A DNA stretch of 64,000 nt from Scytalidium lignicola (taxonomy: Eukaryota > Ascomycota > Leotiomycetes), in the NCBI GenBank assembly GCA_002812745.2, contig NCSJ02000086.1, positions 62,001 through 126,000 of the forward strand, read 5' to 3'. The notes below the pieces were generated by a model that did no database searches, was not told where the DNA came from, and saw only the letters and a program-made list of their open reading frames with translations. Position numbers and translations under genes: made by a program. Within the stretch, counting starts at the first letter, position 1; each line of letters begins with the position of its first letter. Positions 33,901-46,891 of this stretch are shown piece after piece.

Positions 33901-36562
33901 TCACAACATCGAAATGTCTTCTGTGATTTGAGATTCCTCATTTTTCTCGGTCAACCTGAATATCCTGTATTGCTGTTGATTCTTCCCTAGAATAACCAAT
34001 CTCCTTGCGCCATTAGCTCTTTTGTTACTCGATTCTTGAATTGTCATCTTGTCAGCTATAAAGGAAGCAGTGTTTGGAATATGAAATGTAGAAAAGCGAC
34101 GGCGAATATCGCCTTTTTCGAATGTGGTTGGTTCAGGATGCATTGTATTTGAATCGTATTGGATATACTCCATGACAGGTTTGGCATGGGAGTCGAGTAC
34201 CTGCCTACTATGTGCATTAGGTTCATAAGGTATGCTCAGTAACGACGCTTCACCTGTAAGAGCTTAGTAAGTTTAGCCGTACACATCATTGAAAACACTG
34301 ACCATCAGCTTCCCATAAAACCAGTAACCAATGGTGATCTAGAAATTTTATATCCTTAACATAGCCATTGGCTAGCTGTACAATTGCTGACTCTGTGCTA
34401 ATAATGGAACTAATACCGTTTTCTACCTCAAGTCTCACAAGCACAAACTGGACTGTGATTGTTAGTTTATGAGGGCTGCACACAGTTTTTAGAGACTAAC
34501 CTTGGTTTAGGAAGCCATTAGGTACAAAAACGATATGGCTGCAACATACAGAGGAATCCTACAGTGAAGGTATTAGAGAGGGTTCAGACACAGATTTAGG
34601 ATACTCACTACTTTGCTCATCCTCATATCCATTACCCCGTCCGGTTGTGTAGCTCCGATGACTCTAGTATCCCCAAATAATACATTCCTCTTTTCAGCTG
34701 CAGCAATTTGATCAAAGACAGAGCTTGCTTGCTGAAATAGATAGCTGCAAAGGAACTCTAGCTGTGGGTACTCTTGGGTATATGACAGCCCATTTTCCTG
34801 TCTTTGAAGCTGCTCGTGAACGAGATCAAATAACGGGAGACCTTGCTCAACATCTGGCTCGCCATTATGTGAATCATCTGCTTTTATACCACTGAGATAT
34901 ATGGATAATGGACTACTCATCATGCAGGTTTGTATGTATAAAAGAACCTTGCCATGGTTGATTGTTGACTCCTCCTCTGCTTCTTCGTCCGTATTCGAAT
35001 TTTCTGCACTCAACCTGCCAATTTCATAATGCAACCAGGCGGAGAAAGATACAAAAAGATCGAGTTCATGGATAACTTGGTTCAATATTTTAGAGGATAT
35101 AAGGTGCAGACAAGCCACAACATCTACTAATTGAGATATTTGGCGGCTTGTAAAACCTAATGAGTCGTAGGGACCTTGAAACTTAGCAACACCAGTTAAG
35201 CGACTAAGTATGACAGAGCACCTTTCTAATGCTGGGAGCATATTTTCATGCACAAGTTTCTTGAGATTTTCCAACCCAGTTACTACTGCTTTATCCCATC
35301 GTTTGTGGCCCTAAAAAGTTAGGAAAATTCGGACAAGCTAGAGGGCAAGTTCCCTTACCCTGTCTGTCAATTCATCCACAAGCCACTCCTTTACGGGCTG
35401 AAACGTATGTCCCGTTGCAACTGAATGGTACAATGCCTGCACAATATCTCGATTGTTGCTCTCTCCTAATGTCTCGTTGATATTCCGAAGAAATCTGCTC
35501 GGTAAATCCTGCGTGGATTTCCATTCGTTGATCATTGAAACTTGAACTTGGTGAATATACCTCAAAAGATTTTGAAGGGCGGTAGACCGAGATGCAATTA
35601 ATGGGAGGTATTTGCTAGATACAGAAACGAAACGGAGATCCATTGGGACAAAATATATTGTGTGACTGCTATCTTCGCCTTTTAATAATAGCGAATGTGT
35701 CGAAAATTCTTCGTGAGATGAGTGAAGAGCCAAGCAAGTGGAAGAAGCTGTAGTTTCTTTGACAATAGCTTGTGAATTGAACGAGCCAATTACAAAAGAA
35801 TCGTAAATACTGAGATGTATACTTCCTTGCTTCGTCCCTAAGACCATAATATCGACTGCGTCACTATCTTTTGGATCAAATGGACGGAACAGAGCATCTA
35901 AAGATGCCCTAGAGCAAAAGACATCGTCCCTATCATATGTTAACAAGAACATATAGCTTATAGCAAGACAACGTACACAGTTCCACCGGCAGCAAGGACA
36001 CTTAACTTGGGTAAGCTGGCTTCAATATCAATGAGACTGAGGTCCCGTGGTAAGTCCAGCGGATCTTTCTTTTTAAATGACGATGGATCACCGTCAACCA
36101 GCCTTTCCCAAGCATCCTGGTTCTTAGATGTTGCATTATCAGGTCTCTTGGTGAGGTTAGATGCCCACCCTATGCACGTGATGTTTGATTCGTGGTCCCC
36201 AGTTGAGAACTGATATACTGTTTTACTGCTCTCTACGCCAACAAGTCGTACTATTCCATCACTCCAAGAAATAGCAAGTAAATTGCCTGTAATTTGTGAG
36301 CGAATAGCTGGTAGATCATAGATAAAATTTTGCTTGAGACTATACCATTCGGTTTCCAACAAATAGCCTCTGCTTTAAGCTTGCCAGCTTTCTGGGAAAC
36401 ACCCCAGACACGCTGGCCACTGAGACGGTAAACCAAAACTTGTTGATCTACTGTGGTAACAGCTAATAAGTCCATCGACGGACAATATGAGATGAGGCGG
36501 GCATTTACAGTTTGATGCAGGCTCTTCTCGCCAAGTAACTCAAGGCTCAAAGAGTTGTCCAT
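33901..36562 (-). CDS. APC4: Anaphase-promoting complex subunit 4
   Basis: Seven exons (36562-36346, 36286-35977, 35929-35359, 35310-34609, 34558-34501, 34452-34303, 34253-33901) give 786 residues. The N-terminal WD40-like part has the Apc4 pattern: YCPSMDLLAV, QVLVYRLSGQRVW, ICWKPNGNLLAISWSDGIVRLVG and HESNITCIGWASN. A long helical domain follows (WDKAVVTGLENLKKLVHENMLPALERC, then LTGVAKFQGPYDSLGF) as in the four-helix bundle of the family. APC4 is a scaffold between Apc1/Apc5 and the catalytic module of the ubiquitin ligase that triggers anaphase. The C-terminal exons complete the second half of the propeller (LDHHWLLVLWEADG). One weaker donor (GTCAGT) is used before the last exon. Confidence 0.92.
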
Positions 36563-36988
36563 GGTGTCCCAATTTCACCACTCCAGGGCAGCAGTAGTTA
36601 AGTATAGACGAATCCGATCACATCCTTCAGCTATGCGCCATAAGATCAAGTACGCATAATAACAGTAGAGGAAATGGCTGGAATAATAACGCGTCGACGC
36701 AAGGCTACTAAGCGAGTCCAGCCTTGTCATCTAGCAGCCATGATTGGTGAGTTCCTTGTATTGCTTTACGTGTATCTAGATATCAACCTTCCGACAACTA
36801 TTACAGAAAGGTTAAATTTCACATTGTAGGGTAACGATGCAAACAGATCAAGTCTAATTCGACTTCATAATGATTTTTAGTTGCTCTATGATTCATACTG
36901 GTTCATCCTGCTTAATTTTTGCCAACCGGCACGCCATAACTGATGAAAAGTACGCAAATTTACACCCACACTTGCTTCAACCATTTAA
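36563..36988. other. Intergenic between delta-COP and APC4
   Basis: 426 bp between co-oriented genes; APC4 promoter and delta-COP 3' flank. Nothing else seen. Confidence 0.55.
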
Positions 36989-38801
36989 CTACTCAATCAA
37001 AAAGTTGTCTGCAACAGACTTAACCTCCTTTGAGAAAGTTACTGCCTCGTTCATTTCAATAAGTGAAACATTGGTAACCTGCATTTGTAAGTTAGTATAA
37101 ATATAACTATAGCATTTCAGAAAACTTACATCGACATCAATATATGGCTGAGTCTTAGCGAATCTAACTTGCATGGGAAAGAACTCATTCTCATCATCCA
37201 CCTGAGCCTCAAATTCGAACGATCCAGTGGCATTGTCGTTGTCAATCAATCCTATGGTCCACTCTAAGCTATCCCCAGATACCTCGTAAGTTGCATCGAA
37301 GCTTGAGACGGCTGGTTCGCTAGTGCTATAAGGTATGGTGACGGCGACATCCTTCAAGTTATCTCCTCCGGTGAGTTCGTATTCTACGGTGATATTGTAG
37401 GTACTATCAGATCCCTTGTTCACCCATACGGTGAAAGTGATTGGCAAAGCACTGGTATCATCAGTTTTGGGAGTAGCTCTCCATCGTAAAACTCCAACAG
37501 AGTTGTTTACGGGGAAGCCCTTCGCTGCATTACTCATCTGGATAGCCTTGGTGCTGTTAAACAGTCCTCGGTCCACATTTGGATGTGTTCTGAATTGAAC
37601 CCCAGGAGTTGCATTGGCAACCAGATCAAGCTTGACTTTTGTTAGTGCTGGATCTGATATTCTTAGTTGTAAGTCGCCCTTGATCTCGAGTGAGTTTAAG
37701 GAGCCTTCTCTTGATAATTTTGCGCTTATTGTTTCAGCAATGGTGACGTGAATGGCATCACGGTCCAGTGATGTAGAGACGCGCGAGGGTTGAGCATGCT
37801 GCTCTGCCACAGGGGATGGATTGGTTGGTACTAATGGAGATTCTTCCACTTCCACACCCATCTCGCCCCTTACACGCTCGAACATATCTGTGGTTTTGGA
37901 TTTCTTGCCTAGCTGCATTCCTTTGCCTTTAGGCGCGCTTGCCCTGGGGATGTGTTAAAACAATTCATGGTAGTCGGGAGTGATCTAAAGATGACTTACT
38001 TAAATGCTTTTTGTTTTTCTGCCTCATAGGAATCGTAGGTATCTGTAGTGGCGGAACGTGCTGGGGGCGTATATGTAGGATATACAGGGGTTCGTGGCAC
38101 TGGAGGTCTCCCACCTCGGGATGCTTCTTTCCGTTGCATTTCGAGTTGTTTTGCTTTGCGTTTGCGTTCCTCAGTAGCCTCCAGCTCTTTGTTCTATAAT
38201 TTGTTAGCAAGGTAGACAATCTCATCAATATTGGACATACTCTAGATATTATCTCCTGTATTCTTTCTTCGTGACTCTCCATTTCCAAAAATGTCTTAAT
38301 TTGGCTTAGGGTCAAGTTCTCACGATAACCAAGCGTAACTAGCTCATCAAAAGCACTGAGAAGCTCGTATGCATTCTTTAAGATCTCTCTCTCGTCAAGA
38401 GTTTTGCAGGTACTTGTGACAACTTGCGAAAAGAGGTGTAGCGAATCGATATCTTGCAGGATATTGGATTGTCGGTTTGTGATCAGAACCATATACAGTT
38501 CATCTAGCGGCTGATATACAAAGCGGACATTATCTTGTTCGACGGTAGTATGCTGAGTACCAGTATCCGCGAGTTTCGGAAACGAGGCAAGGAGACCCTC
38601 AATTCTCGACCGTTGCATCTCCCTGAAATTGTATAAGTGACATTGTTGCGACAATTATAGAGTAATGTAGGCAGGACGGCACCTGAACTGTCTACTCAAT
38701 ACAGCCTTCCCGCCCCTGGTGCAGATCGAAGCTGCGAGGACAACCTGAATAGACTTGTTAGTTTGTCTGTTTCCAAGGAGAGTCTCAAATTGGCGCACCA
38801 T
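36989..38801 (-). CDS. RET2: Coatomer subunit delta (delta-COP)
   Basis: Six exons (38801-38799, 38744-38683, 38622-38241, 38193-38000, 37943-37130, 37078-36989) give 514 residues. The N-terminal longin-like domain reads MVVLAASICTRGGKAVLSRQFREM, then RFVYQPLDELYMVLITNRQSNILQD. A charged linker (ELEATEERKRKAKQLEMQRKE) and a Pro/Ser segment lead to the C-terminal mu-homology domain (VTIAETISAKLSREGSLNSLEIKGDLQL, then the GVLRWRA motif). It is part of the F-subcomplex of COPI, which retrieves ER proteins from the Golgi. The first exon is only the ATG: the 54-nt intron after it has no stop and is a multiple of three, so retention would insert 18 residues. The spliced N-terminus matches animal and yeast delta-COP. 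Confidence 0.93.
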
Positions 38802-39447
38802 TTTTGCAGGGCGATGTTTGTTCTCCTAGGCGTCACGGTGGGAAAGAATAGCGTTCAAATTCAACGAACTGTCCTCCACTGATTAGATACCTTAATGTGG
38901 GATTCCAAATGTTGCTGGCCAGGTTCAAGGTGTCCAATAGCAATCACGTGAAACTAGGTAAGGGTTGCTTCCGCCTGCGCTAAGTGATGCACGGCCTCTA
39001 TTGCAAGTTGGGTCGTGTACTACATGTAATAGTAGTCGATAGTTAAATGAGGCTGTCATCAGTTTTTCATCCACTTACTGGTTTCTATTCGACCTTTTCA
39101 CTATTTACTTTCTTAGGACAGATTAGCAATGTCCTAGTTGTTGGTCGACGCGTTACTCTTCTGACAAATTTTGTTGCCTTACTCCAACTTCTGCTGCTGT
39201 ATCCCGAACTCCAGGGGAAATAATATCGCGCTCGGTCTACAGAGCTCACCTTTACTAATAACCAGTCACTTGGAGGTCCTTTTTCTAACTCTTTATTCAT
39301 TTATTTTTCTAAAAATAAAGTTATCAAATCTGGTGTTCCTTTGGCAGTGATCTAATATTTCGAATCCATTCGAGAGACGACAGGGACGCTCCTATAGTTT
39401 TCGAACGACTCTCTATTACGACATATCTAGGACCTGGTCTAGTCATC
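38802..39447. promoter_or_regulatory. Divergent promoter region between delta-COP and the acidic protein
   Basis: 646 bp with a CACGTG-type element (TCACGTGA) near 38944. Short frames only. Confidence 0.5.
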
Positions 39448-42172
39448 ATGGTTGACGACGATATGGAGATATCGTCAGAGCATGGTCGCAATGCTGGCGA
39501 CGAGGATATTGACATTGATATTGATTTCACTACGGGACAAACAGATGAAGATTATATTTTGGAGGATGTTGAGCCCCATGGAGATTTTGAGGATGGATTA
39601 CAGCACAATACTCTCCTAGATGCCAATACGGACGATTTGATGATTGACGAAGACGACAATTCATACATTATGGATGACGCCGATGTTGATCCAGATGGTG
39701 GCCAGATGGAATCTGAGACTGTCGAAATGCCTTATGCGGCAGAAGACGCGGCCATTAATCCCTTCCCTGATATGGATCCAGAGGCCCTATTAGAGCATCC
39801 TGCAGATAACTCGGTACAGGGCCCAGAGATCTTGTGGGAACAAACGCAGCAAGCTGAGGGTTTACTTGCCGTAGTCGAGGCAGAAACAGGAACGGGAGAT
39901 TTGAACCGTGAATTTGATCAGAATGAAGATAACGTACAAGGTGCCTCGCCGAAAGAGATCACAAATAATGCAGAAGATACAACAGAAACACACCAATCAC
40001 AAGAGTCTATTAACGTTAACCTCTCCAATGAGGCTGACAACGGAAGACCACCAAACCTTACGGAAGCAGTTGTTGAAGTTCACTCTCCTACAAATAATGA
40101 GGAAGATGGCAGTCATCCTCAATCAATACAAGGGGAAGTGTTTACAGAAGAAGGCGATAATGGAGAAAATAACAATCAAGTTGAAGTTGGTAAAGAGGTT
40201 TCGCCAGTTCCTAATATCAGGGTAGTATATCAGGCTACGGAATACGCACTATTCTCTACGCTGGATAACGATGATCCAGATTCCTACTTTCTCTCAGACG
40301 TGTTGATAATGCAAAAGCCTCTTTCTACTTTCTTCTCCTCTATCCGAGAGATTATTCAAGAAGATTTATCTGACGAGGACGAACTATGTCTTGCAGTGGA
40401 AATTCTAGGTCTTGAAACTGATGAGGTAACCACTGCAAACTCATTATTTAATATTCACACTAACCTTTCCCAGAGATCAGCATCATTACTCGAAGATGTG
40501 ACATTAGGACAAATAGTTGATTTATATCAAAAACTTTTGCAAAATGACGGCGTTGGAGCAGATCATCCTTTAAGTATAATGCTTGGCATCAGGCCAAATT
40601 TCGTCACCAGACTTGGGAATCTAGCCGCAAAGGCTGCAGAGGGTCATGGTTTGTCTGAAGTTATAACCTGGCACGATGAAAGTGAGAGTGCTGAGGATAC
40701 AACGGAATTTGCTCAGAATGGGAGCGTTAAGGAACTAGAGGGTGAGAGTTATCAACAGGAGGGAGGCAATGGAGCTTCACATGGTGAAGTAGATGTTAGA
40801 AATGCGACTGATGCAACTGATGCTTCCGAAAAGGATAAAGGTTCTAATGGAACACAAGGGCCAACTAAAACGACGATTGGCCATGAAACTGAGGATGAGA
40901 ATCATGCCCTAGATACCTCTATTGCTAAGGTAGGGGTGACTGAAGAACGCCCACGCCATTCTGACGCAGAAACTTTGGTTGCTGTCAGTGATGAAAATGA
41001 AGAGGATGAACTGTTGGAGTACGAGAATGAGGATGCTCACCAAGTGAATAAAAAGGATGGATCCTTTCTGCATGAGACTGAAGTTGGTCGGGATACAGCG
41101 CAAAGTGGTACGTCAGCATACAACCTTCCATCTTGTTATTGACCTAACACATCACAGAACACGCTAGCGCTAACGAAGAGTCTCGCCGCAAATCAGTATC
41201 TCCTAATGCGGAAGACGTCTCTGAGCAAGCACAGCACCACAAAGACAATAATGTGCAGTCCAATGAATTGGTGGCTGGGTTGGAACAGGAAGATGGTGAT
41301 GAACAGCATATTAAAAAGTCACCTGAATCAGAATCCAAAGATAACCAATACGGCGAAAACGAATCCGTCGCCCCCGAAGATGACCAAAATCATTATCTAG
41401 AAGAAGTCGGTGAGGACTTCGGGGCTGATGAACTAGATTATGAGCATGAAAGCGCAGCTCTTGATGCACATATACATACCTCGAATGAATTAGTGCAGCA
41501 AATCTCGGCCGCTACCGATACAGACTCCCATAGTGCTTTTGAAGACGATGGTGATCTAAATATTGAGCATGATGAAGTTGGTGGACAAGAGGAACGTGCA
41601 TACGATGAAACTGGCGAGGAAGAAAACGAATACGATGAAGCTAGTGAGGAAGACGAAATAAAATATGAGGACTCGGCAATCCAAAATCAACAGGAAGAAG
41701 TTGCAGCTCAAGAGAATGGCTCTCCAGTTGCAAGTCCTGTGGGAAATAATCTCTCGGCAAATAACTTTACATTCACTGACCCAGCAGAGTCAGAGAGTGC
41801 CACTATGAGCGCAAATACCCTGGAAGCCGATGAGATTGATATAGGCGAGGAACAGGGCGATACTGAAAATGGAAATTCCTACGACGCTAATGATACGAAT
41901 GAGCCTGTTCTCACCGAACAACAAGACGAGATCAACTATGATGATGATGATGAAGATGAGGATGAGGATGGTATGGATCTTACGGAACGTCAAAAGACCC
42001 CAATATTAGAGACTGCTCCAGAACCAAAAGCTAGCTCAGGAAAGAGACCACGAGCAGATGCAGATTTAGAAGATATCGTTGATAACGACGGTCAAGGTTC
42101 GTAATGTTTACCTATTAAACAGATTTTCGGCTTACTAACATTTGTATAGAAAGTAAACGACCTCGTTCATGA
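39448..42172 (+). CDS. Large acidic protein with nuclear-type C-terminus, function unknown
   Basis: Three exons (39448-41107, 41158-42096, 42150-42172) give 873 residues. The whole chain is Asp/Glu-rich, starting MVDDDMEISSEHG, and most of it should be disordered. One less biased block at about 255-410 (IRVVYQATEYALFST, then SYFLSDVLIMQKPLSTFFSSIREII, later ADHPLSIMLGIRPNF) is likely a folded or helical domain. The last ~70 residues contain a run of Asp/Glu (DDDDEDEDEDG) followed by basic KRPRAD and the terminal SKRPRS, which resemble nuclear localisation signals. The last exon has only seven codons; its intron uses a GTTCGT donor. The composition recalls histone- or RNA-machinery-associated acidic proteins, but I do not recognise the family. 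Confidence 0.8.
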
Positions 42173-43637
42173 ACTACATTCGACCTCAAGGAAGCTCTAA
42201 GACATACCCAACACGTCTACTACCTGGCTGTCATGGTCAGCTAAGCATGTATGACGGACGACACTTAAGCTTCTTTGACACCATTTACCCACCTCACATT
42301 TTCATCCCATTAGCGGATAACGACAGCACAGCACAGCATCGATGAACTTCCCCCCGTAACCCAAACTAACAAAATTTTCTACTACTTATAGGTCTGAAAA
42401 GCAATGCAACAGTAAGTTCTATAGGTATGATCCCATCAGCTCACGTGTTTCTCCCCAACTCTTTTCATGTTACATTTCCTCTACCTTGAGTTTTTCAGAT
42501 AATGCGCCTTTACACCTCGAGATGTAGCATTGAGACAGGATAGGCGATTTCTACTTATTATGTCGGGATCGGATTAGGGAAAAGTTTGATACTCATTTGC
42601 GAATGGAGAGGCGTATATCATATCATCATGTAACCAGTATTTTTCAGCAGTATACCCCCCGGAGAAGAAATCAGCAATAGGATTGCAGATGCTTCTCATT
42701 TGATTTTACCTGGTGGAGGGTGTTGTCTAGATGCCACGGGGGCATTGAGACTTGTAGGACTAATTAGGACAATCAACAAATTGGTTGGCATAATAAGCAA
42801 TGTGAATCTGTACCGAAATGACTGTCGTACTCCGTCCGTAGGTTACCATGTTACTTGTTATTCCCCCGTCCACTCTGCCGAGGCGCCTTATCATCACCGG
42901 GATAGCATAGAAATCCCGTCGGTGGTTCGTGGCCCATGCACGCCATTCTATATTAGTTACGGTATCACGGTATGACGCCCCAGAATTCGAGGCCAGGCCG
43001 GTATCGATTACTTGCAACAACGCGTGTATTAAAGGGGAGCTCAACCTTCAGATTTGCCCCACTGGGCTACGCGGCCCCTCTCTGGACGATAAAAAAGCTT
43101 GCTGGGCTCGCTGGGCTGTGCTTCGCCTCAGGGGTAATTTAACGAAAAAGTGATCGACAAGCCCGAAATAGCAGCCGGCTAAACTAGGCCATCATTTTGG
43201 ACCGGACTGCTTAAACACAAACGTTGCATAAATCATCTAAGAGAGCCTCACCTTCAAACACAACACTTGAGAGATCAATTCGTGGCCTCATCGGTGGCTT
43301 CCATTACTGTGCGCTCGTCCCTCTTTACGATCTGCGACGGTCCATGACCGTATTCCTTGGCTACGACCTCGCCAACTGTTGATTCCATTTTTGTACACGT
43401 TCGTACAGCTCATGATTATCGTCACCATTCAACTTCCACACTCGTTTGGTTCTAGAACCTCTCTGTCGCGATACAAACGATAACGATTCCGGGGCCTTAA
43501 TTCTTCGATAGATTTGCGCCGGTTTAGTGACCTAGCGGTATTGGTTGAGGCAGGATCTTCCAATCGAGCGTAAGCTCAAACGCTCGGCAGAATATATATT
43601 ATACAAGGAAGGACGATCGGTCCACAGTGCTGGAGCG
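42173..43637. other. Intergenic region, 1.5 kb, including NIPA promoter
   Basis: Short overlapping frames on both strands around 42700-43150, none with a domain. The 300 bp before the NIPA start are presumably its promoter/leader. Confidence 0.5.
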
Positions 43638-45272
43638 ATGGTTGAAGACAAGTATGTTATACCTGGTGACCTCTTCATGAATGCGCAGGCATTTTTTTGC
43701 AACTATTTTAGGGTGGTAATTGCTGATACTGGAAACAGATATATTGGCCTGGCTTTGGCCATCATGTCTACAATGGCAATAGGTAGGTCTATTTCATGAT
43801 GTGTCTAGTCAACCAAGGAAGAGAGACGATATACTAACTTGCACATACAGGAACGAGTTTTGTTATAACGAAAAAGGTATAATGCGCGTCCTGCTCCAAC
43901 GCTGCAACCATCTCATTCCGTACAGGCCAAAGTGGCATTACTTGCGATCAGATACTGATCTATCATTATATAGGGTCTTATGGATGCAGAAGAGAGACAT
44001 GGTTTTGAAGGTGATGGATTCACATATCTCAAAAGCCCGATATGGTGGGGTGGCATAGTAGCTTGTATGTGCTGCCATTGGATTTTCTGTCAAAGGGTTT
44101 TTGCTTACTCTATCTAGTGGTTATTGGAGAAATTGCCAACTTTGCAGCATATGCATTCGCCCCTGCCATTCTAGTCACACCGTTAGGAGCCTTGAGTGTC
44201 TTAATAGGCGCCGTACTGGGCTCGTATTTCTTGAAGGAAGAGCTGGGAACGTTAGGGAAGCTTGGATGCGCCATTTGCCTCATAGGTTCCGTTATCATAG
44301 TTCTCCATGCGCCACCAGACAAAGAAATCCAGACGATCGATGAAATTCTCCACTATGCAATCCAGCCTGGTATGTTTTTTCCTATCCACTTGTATATCTA
44401 TAGTGGCTGACGATGATAAGGATTTTTATTATTTTGTTTAATTGTGGCAGCATTTGCTATCATCATGATTTATAAAATTTCTCCATTGTATGGCAAGAAA
44501 AACCCCCTTGTCTACTTGTCGATTTGTTCGACTGTTGGGTCTGTCTCAGTTATGTCGGTCAAAGCGTTCGGAATTGCTGTGAAGTTGACTTTGAGTGGCC
44601 ACAACCAATTTACTCATCCCTCGACATATGTGTTTGTGATATTGACCGGGGTATGCATTTTGACACAAATGAATTATTTCAACAAAGCGCTTAGTCAATT
44701 CCCGACGTCAATGTAAGTTGATTGTCTATACTCACTCTTCACATTTCTAATATCATGACAGAGTTAATCCATTATACTATGTTACTTTCACCACCGCAAC
44801 ACTATGCGCATCATTTATCCTCTATGGCGGTTTTAATACCGTAGATGCTGTCAACACATTGTCACTTCTAAGTGGCTTTTTAGTGATATTCACAGGGGTA
44901 TATCTCCTAAACCTATCACGTGGGGATCCGGAAGGTCGCAGAATGATTAATGCCACCGCCCACGATGGTATTGCAACTGATATTATATCAAGCATACAAA
45001 CTCGAAGAAGCATGCAGTCTAGAAGAAGCACTGATCCCCATAGATTAAGCGTTGGGAGCAATGGTTATGGAAGGGGTGGAGACCGAGAGGGTTTGATGAA
45101 TGGATACGATGAAGAGGAGAGCGCTGGGTTTGGTCTAACCGATCTGGCCGAAGATAGCGATGAAGACAACCCACCTCGGCATGTGAATGGGAATGGCAAG
45201 CCCAATGGCATCAAGCGGAGCTTTACCGACCCCGCTCAAAATGATCGGCCAAATAGGCCATTCCAGAGGTAA
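43638..45272 (+). CDS. NIPA-type magnesium transporter
   Basis: Seven exons (43638-43651, 43739-43782, 43851-43876, 43974-44064, 44118-44369, 44451-44712, 44762-45272) give 399 residues. The short first exons are supported by the family N-terminus they build (KYIGLALAIMSTMAIGTSFVITKKGLM). About nine hydrophobic segments follow, with family marks [53 protein letters not shown], and the late NYFNKALSQFPTSIVNPLYYV. The C-terminal ~110 residues are cytosolic-looking, Ser/Arg then acidic. Members move Mg2+ across plasma or endosomal membranes. The first three exons are the least certain, but all phases match. Confidence 0.9.
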
Positions 45273-45707
45273 TTCTTCAGGGTCTGTGTCTGGGCAGAGG
45301 GTTGAACTTTTCATTAATATCATGGTCATCGGCTTCAAATTTGGAGGGAGTAAAGGTATATGTTTCTTGCAGCCTCGCCTGCAGACTTCTATATACACGG
45401 CAATACGACATATGGGCGTTTGGGTAATTCTATATGATAAGAGGGAGGGGTCTTGATATCATGTACGATATATGAGATGTAAACTTAGGCGCATCTGCAT
45501 GGCATTGGTGGTCGTTTTATAGGTCATTGGGTCCGGTAACATATCACATGCGTCCAAACTGCTTTCAACGTTTTTATTCCAATTGTGAAAGCCGTGAATT
45601 TATTTATTTATGGCTAATGATTACAAGCCCAGAGCATAAACCCGTAAAAGCTCGCATGCAAATGATCCGACACGCGCCACACCCAACCTCGTCCAATTTC
45701 ATACTTT
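45273..45707. other. Intergenic between convergent NIPA and uS3 genes
   Basis: 435 bp of 3' flanks; no gene seen. Confidence 0.55.
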
Positions 45708-46559
45708 CTATTGCTCCTCCGCTGGCTGCTCCTCTCCTTGTTGCTCCTGTACACGTGCAGCCTCGGCAGCTTGTTGTGCAGCCAAAGCCTTCGCACCGTA
45801 ATCCTGGCTCATAGGTTGAACCACAGTCTGCTCCTCCTTTGGCTCAATGACAGTGACGGAGTCGGGCAGCGACTTTTGAGGTCCTGACTTTCCTTCGGGA
45901 TCTGAGCCACGCATGATCTTAACCTTAATACCGAGAACACCCTGTCGGAGGAGAACGTGACGAGTAGCGGAGTCAATGAAGTCCTTAGCTGGCTGACCAG
46001 AGTGGATCATGAAACCATCAGTGAACTTCATGCTCTTCGCACGAGCAGCACGGAGCTTTCCTGAGACAACAACCTCACAACCCTTTGCACCACTCTCCAT
46101 AATGAATCGGAGGACACCATAGCATGCTCTTCGGACAGCGAGACCGTTGAGGAGCTTGTATCGCAGCGACTCACATTGGGCAACTGCAGAGAGACCACGG
46201 TTTTGAACCTTGGCGGCGTAGAGGGAGACGGAGTTTTCTGGGAATTTAAATCGCTTTTGAATGAGGGAGGTGAGTTCACGGATGCGGCGTCCTTGCTCTC
46301 CGAGAACTTCTTGGGTGTGGGTTGCCCGAATGATAATGTCGGTGACGGTGGGAGTAACTCGAACTTCGACACCAGAGTATCCCTCTTCGGCCAATTCACG
46401 CTGGAAGAACTCGTTCAACTCAGCGTAGAAGACACCATCAGCGACGAACTTTCTCCGCTTTGAGCTGTGGTGGAAAGTTAGCATTATCGATACTGATAGA
46501 TATAACTTGCGCATTTCTGTGAATTCTTACATAGCGGCACCTGGTACTGCGGAAGCCAT
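45708..46559 (-). CDS. RPS3: 40S ribosomal protein S3 (uS3)
   Basis: Two exons (46559-46531, 46464-45708) give 261 residues. After a short N-terminus ([10 protein letters not shown]) the protein follows the universal uS3 sequence: [20 protein letters not shown], then the KH-type segment ([20 protein letters not shown]), and [21 protein letters not shown]. The [15 protein letters not shown] block is present. The C-terminal tail is Gln/Ala/Glu-rich, as in fungi. uS3 lines the mRNA entry channel of the small subunit. The upstream ATG inside the intron is not used, since the spliced start gives the conserved N-terminus. It shares a promoter with uL22. Confidence 0.97.
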
Positions 46560-46891
46560 GGTTGCGGAATATGTGATCTGAGATTGAACCTGTTGATTAG
46601 GTTCAATGTACTTCTCGTCTCGTCGCTGGTCGCAAGTCGCTGGTCGTTGGAGAGGTCGACTTCGATATCGCGATTAGAATTTGGGAAGGGTATTTTGTGG
46701 GCTTGCCCTCATCCCACCCAAGCGAAAAAGTTCTGCACGCCTGAATTATCAGGAATTAATGAACCGGTTTTGTGGCCCACGTGACCCACTGTGAAGCGAA
46801 AAGTTTAGGGCAAAATCACATTTCACCAAACACCTCGAAAAGAAAGACGACAATCAACGAAGTAACGATACCATCGCCCACAACCACAACG
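46560..46891. promoter_or_regulatory. Shared promoter of the head-to-head uS3 and uL22 ribosomal genes
   Basis: 332 bp between the two start codons. It contains a palindromic CACGTG (46778-46783, Cbf1/E-box type), a TTAGGG telobox (46805-46810, Tbf1 type), and a repeated AAGCGAAAA element at 46720-46728 and 46794-46802, just 5' of a T-run in each case. There is also a direct repeat GTCGCTGGTCG at 46622-46632 and 46636-46646. Cbf1 and Tbf1 drive ribosomal protein genes in Candida; the role here is inferred from the motifs. Confidence 0.7.
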
